Below, piece by piece: positions 16,515 to 25,505 of a stretch of 36,508 bases of DNA (its first letter is position 1; each line of letters starts with the position of its first letter). Origin of the DNA: an uncultured Lacticaseibacillus sp. (GTDB taxonomy: Bacteria; Bacillota; Bacilli; Lactobacillales; Lactobacillaceae); the NCBI GenBank assembly GCA_934370925.1, contig CAKRNG010000019.1, forward strand, positions 1 to 36,508, in the 5' to 3' direction. Made by a program: the position numbers and the translations under genes. Under the pieces are notes generated by a model. It had not been told where the DNA came from, did not search any database, and saw nothing but the letters and a program-made list of their open reading frames with translations.

Positions 16515-17555
16515 ATGGAACCAACTTACATGCGCCAAGCAACGATGGCGGACTTGGATGAAATTATGACGATTATCGATGGTGCGAAGGCACAACTGGC
16601 CGCTGCCGGGAGTCCGCAGTGGCAGGATGGCTACCCGAATCGTGACACGTTGACGCGTGACCTCGAAGCAGAAGCCGTTGTTGTCCTCATGAGCAACGGC
16701 CGAATTGCGGGCACCGCAAGCCTTATTGTCGGCGTGGAACCGACTTACGCAACGGTTTATGACGGCGAGTGGGCAGCACCCACTGCCGCCTACGCCACGA
16801 TTCACCGTATCGCCATTAGCCGCGACTTCGCAGGTGCACACCTTGGTCGGATTTTCTTCGCCACCATCCTGACACACCTCTACGCACAAGGACTTCGTTG
16901 GGTGCGGCTGGATACGCACCGCCAAAACCGCGCCATGCAACATCTGGCCACCACGTTTGGCTTCAGCCACCGCGGCACCATCCGCATTGACCATGGCGAA
17001 GACCGCGACCGACTGGCTTACGAGGTGAACCTCGGGGACAACGGCACCTTGGTTCGAACCGCCACCGAGGCTGATTTACCCCAAATGCTCGCCATCCTCA
17101 ACGAGGCAAAAGCGCAAATGCTTGCGGGCGGCAACAACCAATGGCTCGGCGATTATCCGAACGCTGCCGTCCTCAACGACGACATTGCACGCGGCGCCGC
17201 CAAAGTTCTGCTCGTCCACGGACAAGTTGCCGGCACCGCTAGCGTCATCGTGGGCATCGACGCCGATTACGCGGGGGGCGATTGGCGCGACGACGTGTCC
17301 CCTTACGCCGCCATCCACCGTGTCGCTATCGCCCGCGCATATGCCGAAAGCCATCTCGGCCGCCTCTTCTTCGACACCCTCATCAGCGACGCGCTGGCAA
17401 CGGGCGTGCACCACTTCCGCATCGACACCAGCGTCCACAACGGCGCCATGCAACACTTGGCCCTCGCGCTAGGGTTCGAAAGCCGCGGCCTCCTCAACAT
17501 CTACCGCGCCCCCAACATGGACACCACCTGGCCCATCTTCGAGCTCGCGCTTTAA
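16515..17555 (+). CDS. Tandem GNAT-domain N-acetyltransferase
   Basis: 346 residues from ATG 16515, with GGGGCGAAG just upstream. The protein is an internal duplication. Domain 1 (about 5-165) has ATMADLDEIM, YATIHRIAISRDFAGAHLG and MQHLATTFGFSHRG; domain 2 (about 180-340) has ATEADLPQML, YAAIHRVAIARAYAESHLG and MQHLALALGFESRG. Each includes the acetyl-CoA-binding V-A-I...G-x-x-L-G-R segment and the C-terminal GF(S/E)xRG. Single-domain relatives are common; two complete copies in one chain are less so. The substrate is unknown. A composite repeat starts 4 nt after the stop. Confidence 0.85.
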   Translation: MEPTYMRQATMADLDEIMTIIDGAKAQLAAAGSPQWQDGYPNRDTLTRDLEAEAVVVLMSNGRIAGTASLIVGVEPTYATVYDGEWAAPTAAYATIHRIAISRDFAGAHLGRIFFATILTHLYAQGLRWVRLDTHRQNRAMQHLATTFGFSHRGTIRIDHGEDRDRLAYEVNLGDNGTLVRTATEADLPQMLAILNEAKAQMLAGGNNQWLGDYPNAAVLNDDIARGAAKVLLVHGQVAGTASVIVGIDADYAGGDWRDDVSPYAAIHRVAIARAYAESHLGRLFFDTLISDALATGVHHFRIDTSVHNGAMQHLALALGFESRGLLNIYRAPNMDTTWPIFELAL

Positions 17556-17559
17556 CGGT

Positions 17560-18071
17560 GTTCCCCCGCTGGCGCTTCGGGTGGTTGCGGTGTTCCCTCG
17601 CTTCGCATCGGGGGCGCTGCGTCCACTGGTTTAATGGCAGCGGTTGATCGGCCCATTGTCCCGACTGCGGATGGCGTTACCAAGTCTCTCCCACTGGCAT
17701 TTCGCCCCCTTGGACACGGCACTCATTGCGGGGTCCCGCAATGAGCTAAAGGGCTAGCCGTCCGCGTTCTCTGCCTGTATTTGCGATGTGTCAACGCTTG
17801 ATCACGTGGCCTGCACCAAACACTCTTAGCGCAACGTAAAAACCGCCACCCAATTTTTGAGTGACGGTTTTATATTGCTTCAATCTATAAACAGTGGAAA
17901 ATGTATTGCCTCAAACTCATGACGGGGCACCCGTCATGAGTAGCGTGTCCACCGAGTCGATATACATGTGGGTAAGAGTCGGTGAGATGATCACCCGAAA
18001 TCGAGGCGGGCCGATCTACCGCTGCCACTAAACTAGCGGACGCAGCGCCCCCGAAGTGATAGCGAGGGAAC
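17560..18071. repeat. Composite dispersed repeat 2 (convergent gap)
   Basis: Left unit 17560-17760 has an extra outer tail, a B-type inner segment and a TTGC-type palindrome (17722-17745) and ends CTAGCCG. The spacer holds a terminator hairpin. Right unit 17916-18071, inverted, has a TGAC-type palindrome (17916-17940) and an A-type inner segment. The tails lie 4 nt after the GNAT stop and 14 nt after the PTS IIA stop, so the composite fills the entire convergent gap. Confidence 0.9.
17838..17872. terminator. Central terminator of composite 2
   Basis: AAAAACCGCCAC and GAGTGACGGTTTT form the stem, T run on both strands. It can end both convergent transcripts. Confidence 0.8.
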
Positions 18072-18085
18072 AACAAGGCCCAAGT

Positions 18086-18412
18086 CTACAACCGACTGTA
18101 GATGAGGTTGTAGAGTGAGACGAATTCGCGCGATGTGTCTAGGATGGCGTTGGCGTCGGTGAGGTGGGTTTCGGCGTGGACAAGGAGGAGGGAGAATTCT
18201 GGACCCTCGCCGCGTGCTTCGAGGCTTAGGAGGTGGTTGTGCGCGAGTTGGCCACCCTTGATGGCGTTTTGCGCGCGGTCAAGCCACTTGGATGCCTGCT
18301 CGAAATCCTGTTCCTTGGCGGCTTCGATGGCGGCCAATGCGGCTTCCCGGGCCGTGGATGTTGCGCTAATGATGTCCATGACGCTACTTGGATTATCTTC
18401 TGGAATGTTCAT
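18086..18412 (-). CDS. PTS lactose/cellobiose-type IIA component
   Basis: 108 residues from ATG 18412, GAGG about seven bases upstream. The all-helical PTS IIA(Lac/Cel) pattern is present: ISATSTAREAALAAIEAAKEQDFEQA, then GGQLAHNHLLSLEARG, then LLLVHAETHLTDA, where the family's phosphorylated His lies in the VHAxxHL segment. It takes a phosphate from HPr and passes it to a IIB. No IIB or IIC is nearby. The gene follows the DEAD-box helicase by 22 nt and seems to share its transcript, so it may be a distant part of a PTS or a regulatory IIA. Confidence 0.85.
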   Translation of the reverse strand: MNIPEDNPSSVMDIISATSTAREAALAAIEAAKEQDFEQASKWLDRAQNAIKGGQLAHNHLLSLEARGEGPEFSLLLVHAETHLTDANAILDTSREFVSLYNLIYSRL

Positions 18413-18433
18413 GTTAAACCTCACTTTTCGCGT

Positions 18434-19792
18434 CTAATCAACGCGCTTTTTGTTCTTTGGCTTGCCCTTGCTCTTCTGGTTGCGCGCCCGGTTCTTCTTG
18501 TGTGGCTTGCGCGCGGATTCATCATCGGCAGGCTTTCCACCAAAGCGGGATTGCCCACCGCGCGCCTTGTCGTCACGCTTAGGGTCGGCACCAGGACGTG
18601 GGCCATTCTTGGAAAAACGGGATGCCTTTTGTCCCCCTGCGTCACGCTTGGTTCGCGGCGCATTCTCAGCTAGCTTCTCGGGGTCGATAACGGGCTTTTC
18701 CGTGCTCAAGCCATCGCTGACCACGTAGGCCCGCTTGATGTCATAGTCACTTGCCAGGTGGCGCAGGTTCCGCAAATCGTGGTCATCCCCCATCGTGATG
18801 ACCAATCCCGGATTCCCCATTCGGCCCGTCCGCCCCGCACGGTGAATGTACGTGGTGGCGTTCCGTGGCACTTCAAAGTTAATCACCGCGGGCAGCTTAG
18901 GAATATCCAGCCCACGTCCGGCCAAATCGGTCACCAGTAGTAATGTGATTTTACCCTTCCGGAACAATGCGAGTGCCTGTTTCCGCGCCATGGACCGGTC
19001 GTTCCGGTCGAGGACGGCGAAGCTCACTTTTTGATGCCGGAGAATCCCAGCAACGCGGGTCAAACTTGTATTCTTATTGAAGAACACGAGCGCCGAGAAC
19101 TTCGGCTGTCGCGCCAACCGTCCCAGCCATTCCACCTGGTGCTCGCGTCCACCCTGCAAGAAGTAATGCTCAACGGGTCCCTGCGTCTTGTCGATTGGCC
19201 GCACGTCAATCACGCGGGCATCGCTGCCGAACCACTTGGACAATTCACGCAAAATTGGGCTACTCGTTGCGGAGAAATAGGTCATCTGCACGTCTGCGGG
19301 GGCATCTTGCACAATCTCGCGCACCTGGTCAAGCCCTGGCTGCCGGAGCAATTCGTCCGCTTCATCCACCACAATGGTCTGGAGGCGGCCCAAACGGACT
19401 TTGCCATCCGAAATCAATTCCAGCAAACGACCCGCTGTTGCCACGATGACTTCGGGGTGCTTCTTCAGTTGTTCCTTCTGCCGTGCCACGTTCGCATTCC
19501 CGGTCACCGCCATAATGCGCACGCCAATCGCCTGTGCGTAGGGGATCAACACGTCGCGTGTCTGGATGGCTAGTTCCTGCGCGGGTGCCAGAATCAGCAG
19601 CTGCAGCCCGTCATCCGGCACAATCTTGGTCAAGAGTGGCAACCCAAACGCAAGGGTCTTCCCTGATCCTGTCGGCGCCAACCCAATAATATTTTCATCC
19701 CGTGCCAGTGGTTCCGCAACCGCCGTCTGAATCGGCGTTTCTTCAGTGAACCCCGCCCGTTCCCAGACCTCAGCGAACTTATCTGCAATCAC
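18434..19792 (-). CDS. DEAD-box RNA helicase
   Basis: 452 residues from GTG 19792 with GGAGG eight bases upstream. The motifs in order are Q-like ETPIQ, motif I APTGSGKT, Ia LAPAQELA (usual PTRELA), II VDEADEL, III SAT, V DLAGRGLDI and VI HRAGRTGRMG. The ~80-residue C-terminal tail is rich in Lys, Arg, Gly and Asn, as in RNA-binding tails of Csh-type helicases. It should unwind structured RNA in ribosome assembly or mRNA decay, often in cold stress. Which paralogue it is cannot be fixed. It is followed by the PTS IIA gene. Confidence 0.93.
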   Translation of the reverse strand: MIADKFAEVWERAGFTEETPIQTAVAEPLARDENIIGLAPTGSGKTLAFGLPLLTKIVPDDGLQLLILAPAQELAIQTRDVLIPYAQAIGVRIMAVTGNANVARQKEQLKKHPEVIVATAGRLLELISDGKVRLGRLQTIVVDEADELLRQPGLDQVREIVQDAPADVQMTYFSATSSPILRELSKWFGSDARVIDVRPIDKTQGPVEHYFLQGGREHQVEWLGRLARQPKFSALVFFNKNTSLTRVAGILRHQKVSFAVLDRNDRSMARKQALALFRKGKITLLLVTDLAGRGLDIPKLPAVINFEVPRNATTYIHRAGRTGRMGNPGLVITMGDDHDLRNLRHLASDYDIKRAYVVSDGLSTEKPVIDPEKLAENAPRTKRDAGGQKASRFSKNGPRPGADPKRDDKARGGQSRFGGKPADDESARKPHKKNRARNQKSKGKPKNKKRVD

Positions 19793-19873
19793 AGCATTTC
19801 CTCCATTTTCGTAACATCTATCTACCCGCCATTATCCCTGTTTTGTGTGCGGGCGGTCAAGTACGGCCTCGTT

Positions 19874-20655
19874 GTTCCCTCGCTGGCGCTTTCGGGAAGT
19901 GACGTTATTCCCTCGCTATCGCTTCGGGGGCGCTGCGTCCGCTAATTTAGTGGCAGCGGTTGATCGGCCCGCCTCGATTTCGGTTGATTATCTCACCGAT
20001 GCTTGCCCACCTGTACTCCGACTCGGTGGACACGCTGCTCATGACGGGTGCCCCGTCATGAGTTTGGGGCAATACATTTTCCACTGTTTATAGGTTGAAG
20101 CAACGTAAAATCGCCACTCAAAAATTGAGTGACGATTTTTACGTTACGCTAAAAATGTTTGGTATCGGCCACGTGATCAAACGTTGCCACATCGCAAATA
20201 CTGGTAAAAAACGCGGACGACTAGCCCTTTAGCTCATTGCGGGTCCCCGCAATGAGTCCCGTGTCCAAGGGGGCGAATTGCCAGCGGGAAGACTTGGTAA
20301 CGCCATGCACAGTCAGGGCAAAGGGCCGATCTGCCGCTGCCACTAAGCTAACGGACGCAGCGCCCCCGATGCGAAGCGAGGGAACAACGTAGCCAAAACA
20401 GTAGGCCACGTAATCAAACGTTGCCACATCGCAAATACAGGCAGAGAACGCGGACGACTAGCCCTTTAGCTCATTGCGGGTCCCCGCAATGAGTCCCGTG
20501 TCCAAGGGGGCGAATTGCCAGTGGAAAGACTTGGTAACGCCATCCACAGTCAGGGCAAAGGGCCGATCTGCCGCTGCCACTAAGCTAACGGCTGCAGCGC
20601 CCCCGATGCGAAGCGAGGGAACCCCGTCACTTCCCGAAAGCGCCAGCGAGGGAAC
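19874..20655. repeat. Composite dispersed repeat 3 with a tandem-duplicated right arm
   Basis: Left unit 19874-20062 has the extra outer tail, an A-type inner segment and a TGAC-type palindrome. The spacer carries a terminator. Two right units follow in the same inverted orientation, 20218-20385 and 20455-20655, both B-type with TTGC-type palindromes (CTCATTGCGGG). They are a direct duplication with a 237 nt period that includes the preceding GGCCACGT segment. The last tail ends 14 nt after the stop of the Gfo/Idh gene. The left tail begins 82 nt from the helicase start codon. This composite has the opposite polarity to composites 1 and 2. Confidence 0.88.
20106..20141. terminator. Central terminator of composite 3
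   Basis: TAAAATCGCCACTCA and TGAGTGACGATTTTTA pair; relative to composites 2 and 4 a C-G pair low in the stem is replaced by T-A, a compensated change. Confidence 0.8.
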
Positions 20656-20669
20656 CCCCTAACTCAACC

Positions 20670-21650
20670 TTAGTCCGCCGCAAAACGGATGCCGGATGCG
20701 GTGCGGACTTGGGTCATGAGGGTGTGGACTTGGGTCGCTAGTAGTAGCTTTTCGTCTCGGGCTGCTGTGTCGTCCGTGTTGATGGCGTTCGCAAAGTACG
20801 CGGCTTCGCGGATCATTGGGTTCGCGTCTTGTTCGCCGGCGAGGTCGACGGTGCTCTCCGCTGTCGTGTAGTCGATGCGCTGGATGCTTTCCGGTGCGTC
20901 AATCGTGAGCGTGTCGCGGCCCGTGTAGATTTCGGATGGGAGGTAACTCTGCGTTGTTTTACCCGTAATCAGGTTGACCGCGTAGTCTGGATAGTCCAGG
21001 TGCAGCACGCCCGAACCATCGATGCCCGTGCGCAGAATCTGTGGGCTGTAGTTGGCCTTTTCCGGCACCCCGAACCAGCTGATGGCCGCGTACACGAGGT
21101 AAACGCCGAGGTCTTCCAGCGCGCCGCCCGCAAACTTGGTGGTGAACACGTTCGGGTCCTTCCCCGCCAAGAACGCATCGTACTTGGACGAATACTTCAT
21201 ATAAGTGAGCGTTGCGCCGCTGATTGGGTGCGTGTGGGTGAACTCGCTGACTTTCTGGAAGTTCGGCTCGTACAGGTGCCGCGCCGCCTCGAAGATGAAT
21301 AGGTCTGGGCGGTCCTTCAACGCCGCTTTAATCGCCGCCATCTGGTTGATGTTGGTCACCATTGGCTTCTCCACGATGACGTGCTTCCCGGCGCGCAATG
21401 CGGCGGCAGCTTGTTCAGCGTGCAGGCTGTTTGGGCTGGCAATGTACACCACATCGAAGGCAGGTGATTGGAAAAAGGTGTCCAGGTCAGTGAACAGTTG
21501 CGCGTCACTGCGCGTCTCGTCCGCAAACTTCTGCGCGGTTTCCTCGCGACGGGAATAAATCGCCGTCAACTCGTATTCACCAGTTTCCCGCGCCGCCGCC
21601 ACAAATTGTGCGGTAATCCAGTTCGTCCCAATAATCGCTAAACGTAACAT
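20670..21650 (-). CDS. Gfo/Idh/MocA family NAD(P)-dependent oxidoreductase
   Basis: 326 residues from ATG 21650, with GGAGG nine bases upstream; an ATG 27 bases earlier overlaps that site and is rejected. The N-terminal Rossmann fold begins LRLAIIGTNWITAQFVAAA, has VVYIASPNSLHAEQA and the family's EKP motif in HVIVEKPMVTN. The C-terminal domain carries GGALEDLGVYLVYAAISWFG. Members oxidise or reduce sugars, inositols or related compounds; the substrate cannot be read from the sequence. Monocistronic; the repeat tail starts 14 nt after its stop. Confidence 0.92.
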   Translation of the reverse strand: MLRLAIIGTNWITAQFVAAARETGEYELTAIYSRREETAQKFADETRSDAQLFTDLDTFFQSPAFDVVYIASPNSLHAEQAAAALRAGKHVIVEKPMVTNINQMAAIKAALKDRPDLFIFEAARHLYEPNFQKVSEFTHTHPISGATLTYMKYSSKYDAFLAGKDPNVFTTKFAGGALEDLGVYLVYAAISWFGVPEKANYSPQILRTGIDGSGVLHLDYPDYAVNLITGKTTQSYLPSEIYTGRDTLTIDAPESIQRIDYTTAESTVDLAGEQDANPMIREAAYFANAINTDDTAARDEKLLLATQVHTLMTQVRTASGIRFAAD

Positions 21651-21986
21651 TTTATATTCCTCCATAATTCGTTTCAATAAGCGTCCATGTCGCCGGTGTC
21701 CTTATTAATTGTAACAGCTTTCATAACAGACTTACCACCTTTCCTGCCAGTTTCGTGGTGGGCAAAAGGAAACAGATGTCCCTTTTTTCGCACCGTTGCT
21801 CGGCTTGCTTCACGTTAGATTCCGTTGCGACTAACCGCCAATCCGCCATTCACAGGTGCCGCAAGCGATATTGGCACTGCCTGACCCAAAATTATTCGCA
21901 TTATTTCATTTAAAAATTCTTATGCTTTCAGAGATGTTTTCGTAACACGTTTCTTATAAAAAAGTCACCAGCATTTTCGTTACAAG

Positions 21987-21995
21987 TGCTATGAT
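21987..21995 (+). promoter_or_regulatory. Extended -10 promoter for the DUF4828-like gene
   Basis: TGCTATGAT fits TGn-TATAAT with one change; no good -35 lies at the right distance. It would give a leader of about 320 nt that contains both copies of the 120 nt tandem repeat. 21651-21986 shows no gene. Confidence 0.45.
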
Positions 21996-22060
21996 GAAAC
22001 TATTAATTAATGAGCGTTTTTTTAGTGAATGTGTGGTGTCGTGATTGCGACGTTGCATGA

Positions 22061-22302
22061 TTCGTAGTCGAGCTTTGCAAAACAGAAGCTTCCGGTTAAC
22101 CCGAAACAATCGCTGGGGAAGTGCACCCCACCGCTTGTTTCACGTTAATCCTCACCTTCTACCCGTTTTGCGCCGCTCTGTTCGTAGTCGAGCTTTGCAA
22201 AACAGAAGCTTCCGGTTAACCCGAAACAATCGCTGGGGAAGTACACCCCACCGCTTGTTTCACGTTAATCCTCACCTTCTACCCGTTTTGCGCCGCTCTG
22301 TT
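22061..22302 (+). repeat. Tandem 120 bp repeat, structured leader
   Basis: 22061-22180 and 22181-22300 are identical except one G/A. Each unit has GTAGTCGAGCTTTGCA, then a hairpin AAACAATCGCTGGGG...CCCCACCGCTTGTTT, then ACCCGTTTTGCGCCGCTCTG. A diverged relative lies at 36407-36508, where the same positions can fold (GGTGGT/ACCACC). Because 120 is a multiple of three, the frame stays open through it, but there is no start with a ribosome-binding site, so I read it as untranslated leader of the following gene. Confidence 0.8.
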
Positions 22303-22320
22303 AATTTAAGGGGGTCCAGC

Positions 22321-22686
22321 ATGGCAAGCAAACTTTCTGCAGCGTTGAATGTATTTTCCAAGAATTTTGGACACAAACATGAACCACAGCCCAATCCAGC
22401 GCTGGCGCTTGCCGACCTCTACCGCGGTGATTTCGCGTTTATGGACAAGACGACCAACCGCCGTCACAGTCTCCGCGTCTCCGCCAAGCTTGACATCTCC
22501 ATCGACGGCAAGCGATTGCCCGGCAAAATTGTCGGCATCACCACCGACGCGCTGACATTTCTTGACCACTTCGGCTACGAACTCATCATCACCTGCATGG
22601 ACGGCCTCCCGACCACCGTCTATGATGAAGCCGAAAACGAAACCTACCCCATCCTCTACCCTGAGTTAGAAGAGGATGACGAGTAA
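22321..22686 (+). CDS. Small acidic protein, DUF4828-like
   Basis: 121 residues from ATG 22321, with GGGGG about seven bases upstream. An earlier in-frame TTG would add the translated tandem repeat and is rejected. The N-terminal ~35 residues are Ala/Lys/Pro-rich; the rest is beta-rich (GDFAFMDKTTNRRHSLRVSAKLDISIDGKRLPGKIVGITTDALTFLDHFGYELIITC) and resembles the DUF4828 proteins of lactic acid bacteria, known to me only as a conserved small family. It ends in PELEEDDE. No role known. The duplicated structured leader suggests post-transcriptional control. A composite repeat starts 4 nt after the stop. Confidence 0.6.
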   Translation: MASKLSAALNVFSKNFGHKHEPQPNPALALADLYRGDFAFMDKTTNRRHSLRVSAKLDISIDGKRLPGKIVGITTDALTFLDHFGYELIITCMDGLPTTVYDEAENETYPILYPELEEDDE

Positions 22687-22969
22687 TGTTGTTCCCTCGC
22701 TGGCGCTCTCGGGAAGTGATGAGGTTCCCTCGCTAACGCTTCGGGGGCGCTGCGGCCGTTAGTTTTGTGGCAGCGGTCGATCGGCCCTTTGACCTGACTG
22801 TGGATGGTGTTACCAAGCCTTTCCCACTGGCAATTCGCCCCCTTGGACACGGAACTCATTGCGGGGTCCCGCAATGAGCTAAAGGGCTAGTCGTCCGCGT
22901 TCTCTGCCTGCATTTACCAAGTATCAACGCTTGATCACGCAGCCTGCACCAAACATTCTTAGCGCAGCA

Positions 22970-23003
22970 TAAAACCGCCACTCATTTTTGAGTGACGGTT
23001 TTA
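22970..23003. terminator. Central terminator of composite 4
   Basis: TAAAACCGCCACTCA pairs with TGAGTGACGGTTTTA around a short T-rich loop. Confidence 0.82.
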
Positions 23004-23109
23004 TGTTGCTTCAATCTATAAACAGTGGAAAATGTATTACCTCAAACTCAGGACGGGGCACCCGTCCTGAGCAGCGTGTCCAATGTGAAGCGAGTGGACA
23101 ACGCGGCCA

Positions 23110-23148
23110 ATAAAAAAACGTCATCCATATTTCAGGATGACATTTTTA
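23110..23148. terminator. Second terminator-like hairpin in composite 4
   Basis: ACGTCATCC and GGATGACAT pair around ATATTTCA, with A run before and T run after; useful on both strands. Confidence 0.7.
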
Positions 23149-23390
23149 GTAAGCGCGAGGCCCAAGTTAGCAAGCGTTGCCACATCGCGAATACAGGCGG
23201 AGATTGCGGATGACTAGCCCCTTAACTCATTGCGGGGCACCCGCAATGAGCTGCGTGTCCACCGAGTCGTTACTCAGGTGGGCTCATGTCGGTGAAATGA
23301 TCGCGCATCACCGAGGCGGGCCGATCAACCGTTGCCACTAAACTAACGGCCGCAGCGCCCCCGATACGTTAGCGAGGGAACACCATAACC

Positions 23391-25019
23391 CTACTTAACG
23401 ACAACATGCGAGTAATTGCGGATGCTGTTGGGGCCGTATTTGAGTCCCTTGACGCTGGTGTTCGTGAGGTGCGCGGTGCCCCATTGGTAAAGAGGAACGA
23501 CGCCCATGTCCTTCGTTAAGGTCTGGTTGGCTTCAAGAAGGTCGGACCAACGTTTTGACACATCTGCGGAATCCGTGGTGTCGGACGCGTTGATGAGTTT
23601 GTCATACGTTGCCGAATTCCAGTTACCCGAGAAGTTTTCCGTTTTGCTTTCGAAGAGGCTCAGGAAGTTGATTGCGTCTGGGAAGTCGGCGACCCAGTTC
23701 CGCAGCATCATGCCGTAATCGAACGAACTGCCCAGTGACAGCCACGTTGCGGTTGGGACGGCCTTGTTCGTAATTTTGACCTTCAGATTGCCCGTTGCCA
23801 ACTTTTCAATCGAATTCTGCAGGTATTCCACCAGGCTCTTGGTCGAATCCTGGTCATTCGAGAGGAGCGTGAAGTCCAGCGTGGTGACGCCTGCTTCTGC
23901 CATCCCCTCCTTGAACAGCTTCTTGGCCTTCGCCAAATCATAGCTCGTGTATGATTCGACGCCCTTCGCAGACTCGGTGCCGAAGTCTTTGCCCGTCTTC
24001 TCGTTGTAGAACATCCCCGTTGGTACCATCGTCTTGGCCACCGTGGACCCATCCCCGAGCACGTTGTTGATGAACGACTTGCGGTTGAGGCACAGCGAAA
24101 TTGCCTGGCGAATCTTCGCGTTCTTGAAGACAGGAACCGCCTTCGTGTTGAACTTCAGGTAGCTGACAGTTGGCTGCTTGACGATGTTGTAATCCTTATT
24201 CCCCTTCGACTGCTGGGCGTAAGTTCCGGTCAGCGAAACATCGTCCAGCTTGCCCGAATTGTACAGGTTCATGGCGGTTGAACTGTCCTTCACGACCTGA
24301 TACTTAATACTCGTGAGGTTCTGGTGCTTCGCGTTCCAGTACGTCGCATTCTTCGTCTCCGTCCACGCGTTGTTCGAACTCGACCAGTTCTTCAACGTGT
24401 ATGGGCCGTTCGAGTGCAGGTACTTGGAGGACGTGGCGTACTTTTTGCCGACCTTCTCCACGTAAGACTTTTCAACCGGGTTAAAGACTGGCAACGTCAG
24501 CATGCTCTCGAAGTACGGCATCACGCGGTCCAGCTTCACGACCAGCGTGTACTTGCCCTTCGCGGTGATGCCCAGCGTGCTGGCGTCCTTCTTGCCAGCG
24601 ATGATGTCATCCGCGTTCTCAATCCCGCTGAAAATGTAGGCGTAGGCGGATTTAGTGGACGGCTTCACGACCCGCTTCCAGGCGTATTCGAAGTCGGACG
24701 CGGTGACTTCTTTACCGTCCGTCCATTTCGCGCCGTGGCGAAGGTGAAACGTGTAGGTTTTCTGATCTTTCGAAACGGTGGCCTTCGCTGTCGCCATATC
24801 GGGCTTGAGTTTACTCCCGTCGTAGCGGAACAAGCCGGCGAACGTATCGGTTTGGATCTGCAGCGAAACAAAGTCAGTGGCCTGCGCCGAATCCATGCTG
24901 GCAATGACATCCGACGCCATCATCTTGATGCTCTGCGTTTTCTTCGCGCTGGCCTTGTTCCCACACGCCCCCAAAACGAGTAGTGATGCGATTCCTAATA
25001 CAAGTGCGCCCTTCTTCAT
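23391..25019 (-). CDS. Oligopeptide-binding lipoprotein, SBP family 5 (OppA-like)
   Basis: 542 residues from ATG 25019 with GGGAGGG upstream; an ATG 30 bases earlier is less well placed. The signal peptide MKKGALVLGIASLLVLGAC ends in the lipobox LGAC (16-19), so Cys19 would be lipidated and the protein anchored outside the membrane. The SBP_bac_5 fold is clear: YTFHLRHGAKWTDGKEVTASDFEYAWKRV, the KIRQAISLCLNRKSFI segment and GMMLRNWVADFPDAINFL. It should capture peptides (or pheromones) for an Opp ABC transporter; no Opp permease or ATPase gene is nearby, so it is an orphan binding protein. Monocistronic. Confidence 0.93.
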   Translation of the reverse strand: MKKGALVLGIASLLVLGACGNKASAKKTQSIKMMASDVIASMDSAQATDFVSLQIQTDTFAGLFRYDGSKLKPDMATAKATVSKDQKTYTFHLRHGAKWTDGKEVTASDFEYAWKRVVKPSTKSAYAYIFSGIENADDIIAGKKDASTLGITAKGKYTLVVKLDRVMPYFESMLTLPVFNPVEKSYVEKVGKKYATSSKYLHSNGPYTLKNWSSSNNAWTETKNATYWNAKHQNLTSIKYQVVKDSSTAMNLYNSGKLDDVSLTGTYAQQSKGNKDYNIVKQPTVSYLKFNTKAVPVFKNAKIRQAISLCLNRKSFINNVLGDGSTVAKTMVPTGMFYNEKTGKDFGTESAKGVESYTSYDLAKAKKLFKEGMAEAGVTTLDFTLLSNDQDSTKSLVEYLQNSIEKLATGNLKVKITNKAVPTATWLSLGSSFDYGMMLRNWVADFPDAINFLSLFESKTENFSGNWNSATYDKLINASDTTDSADVSKRWSDLLEANQTLTKDMGVVPLYQWGTAHLTNTSVKGLKYGPNSIRNYSHVVVK

Positions 25020-25152
25020 AGGCAATCCCTCCCTGATCCATCCACTCACACGCCAAGACGACTAACCCAAACCTTGACCCATGAGCCGCAACGAGCACGG
25101 GTTAATCAAAACAAATGGTAATCTCGTTTCGTTCTAAAAACCCTCTAATTAG

Positions 25153-25182
25153 ATATTAATCCCGCGCATCTAATCCTGACAA
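25153..25182 (-). promoter_or_regulatory. Candidate promoter of the oppA-like gene
   Basis: On the minus strand TTGTCA (25177-25182) and TAATAT (25153-25158) are 18 nt apart. It would give a leader of about 125 nt. 25183-25455 shows no gene. Confidence 0.45.
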
Positions 25183-25455
25183 GTCACGAAAAAGCTTGTG
25201 AATTTTACATTTCCAGAGCATTTATGTTAGCTAACGTCACAAATTGAACGATTTCAGGGAAGCTAACCCCACATTATCCGCCAAATTCCGCTTAATCTCA
25301 TAAACAGATGTTCAAATTAAGCAGACACAAGCCAATTATTCCTCATTTTATCGGGTAGAATAGCTCCCAAACAAAATAAAAATGTCAGCAATTTTTTTGA
25401 ATGAAAAAAATTCACAAATCCATGCAGGCAACGCATGGCAGTTTACCTACGCAAA

Positions 25456-25484
25456 AACCCATCATCAAAAACCAATGATGGGTT
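25456..25484 (-). terminator. Intrinsic terminator downstream of the GH25-like gene
   Basis: AACCCATCAT and ATGATGGGTT pair and are followed by TTTT on the minus strand. It would end a transcript from the GH25-like gene after about 560 nt of repeat sequence. Confidence 0.7.
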
Positions 25485-25505
25485 CACGTGTCAGCTATTC
25501 AAAAT

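Larger units (their letters stand above)
22691..23381. repeat. Composite dispersed repeat 4 (convergent gap)
   Basis: Left unit 22691-22893: extra tail, B-type inner segment, TTGC-type palindrome. Next a terminator at 22970-23003, then a truncated unit of which only the palindrome and the start of the inner segment remain (23046-23080, with stem CTCAGGACGGG/CCCGTCCTGAG, a third stem variant). A second hairpin follows at 23110-23148, then a full inverted unit 23211-23381, A-type with a TTGC-type palindrome. Tails lie 4 nt after the DUF4828-like stop and 9 nt after the oppA stop. Confidence 0.87.

Noticed and set aside
22045..22320. N-terminal extension of the DUF4828-like protein through the tandem repeat
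   Set aside because: The frame is open only because the 120 nt repeat is a multiple of three. It would start at an unsupported TTG, while ATG 22321 has a good ribosome-binding site.
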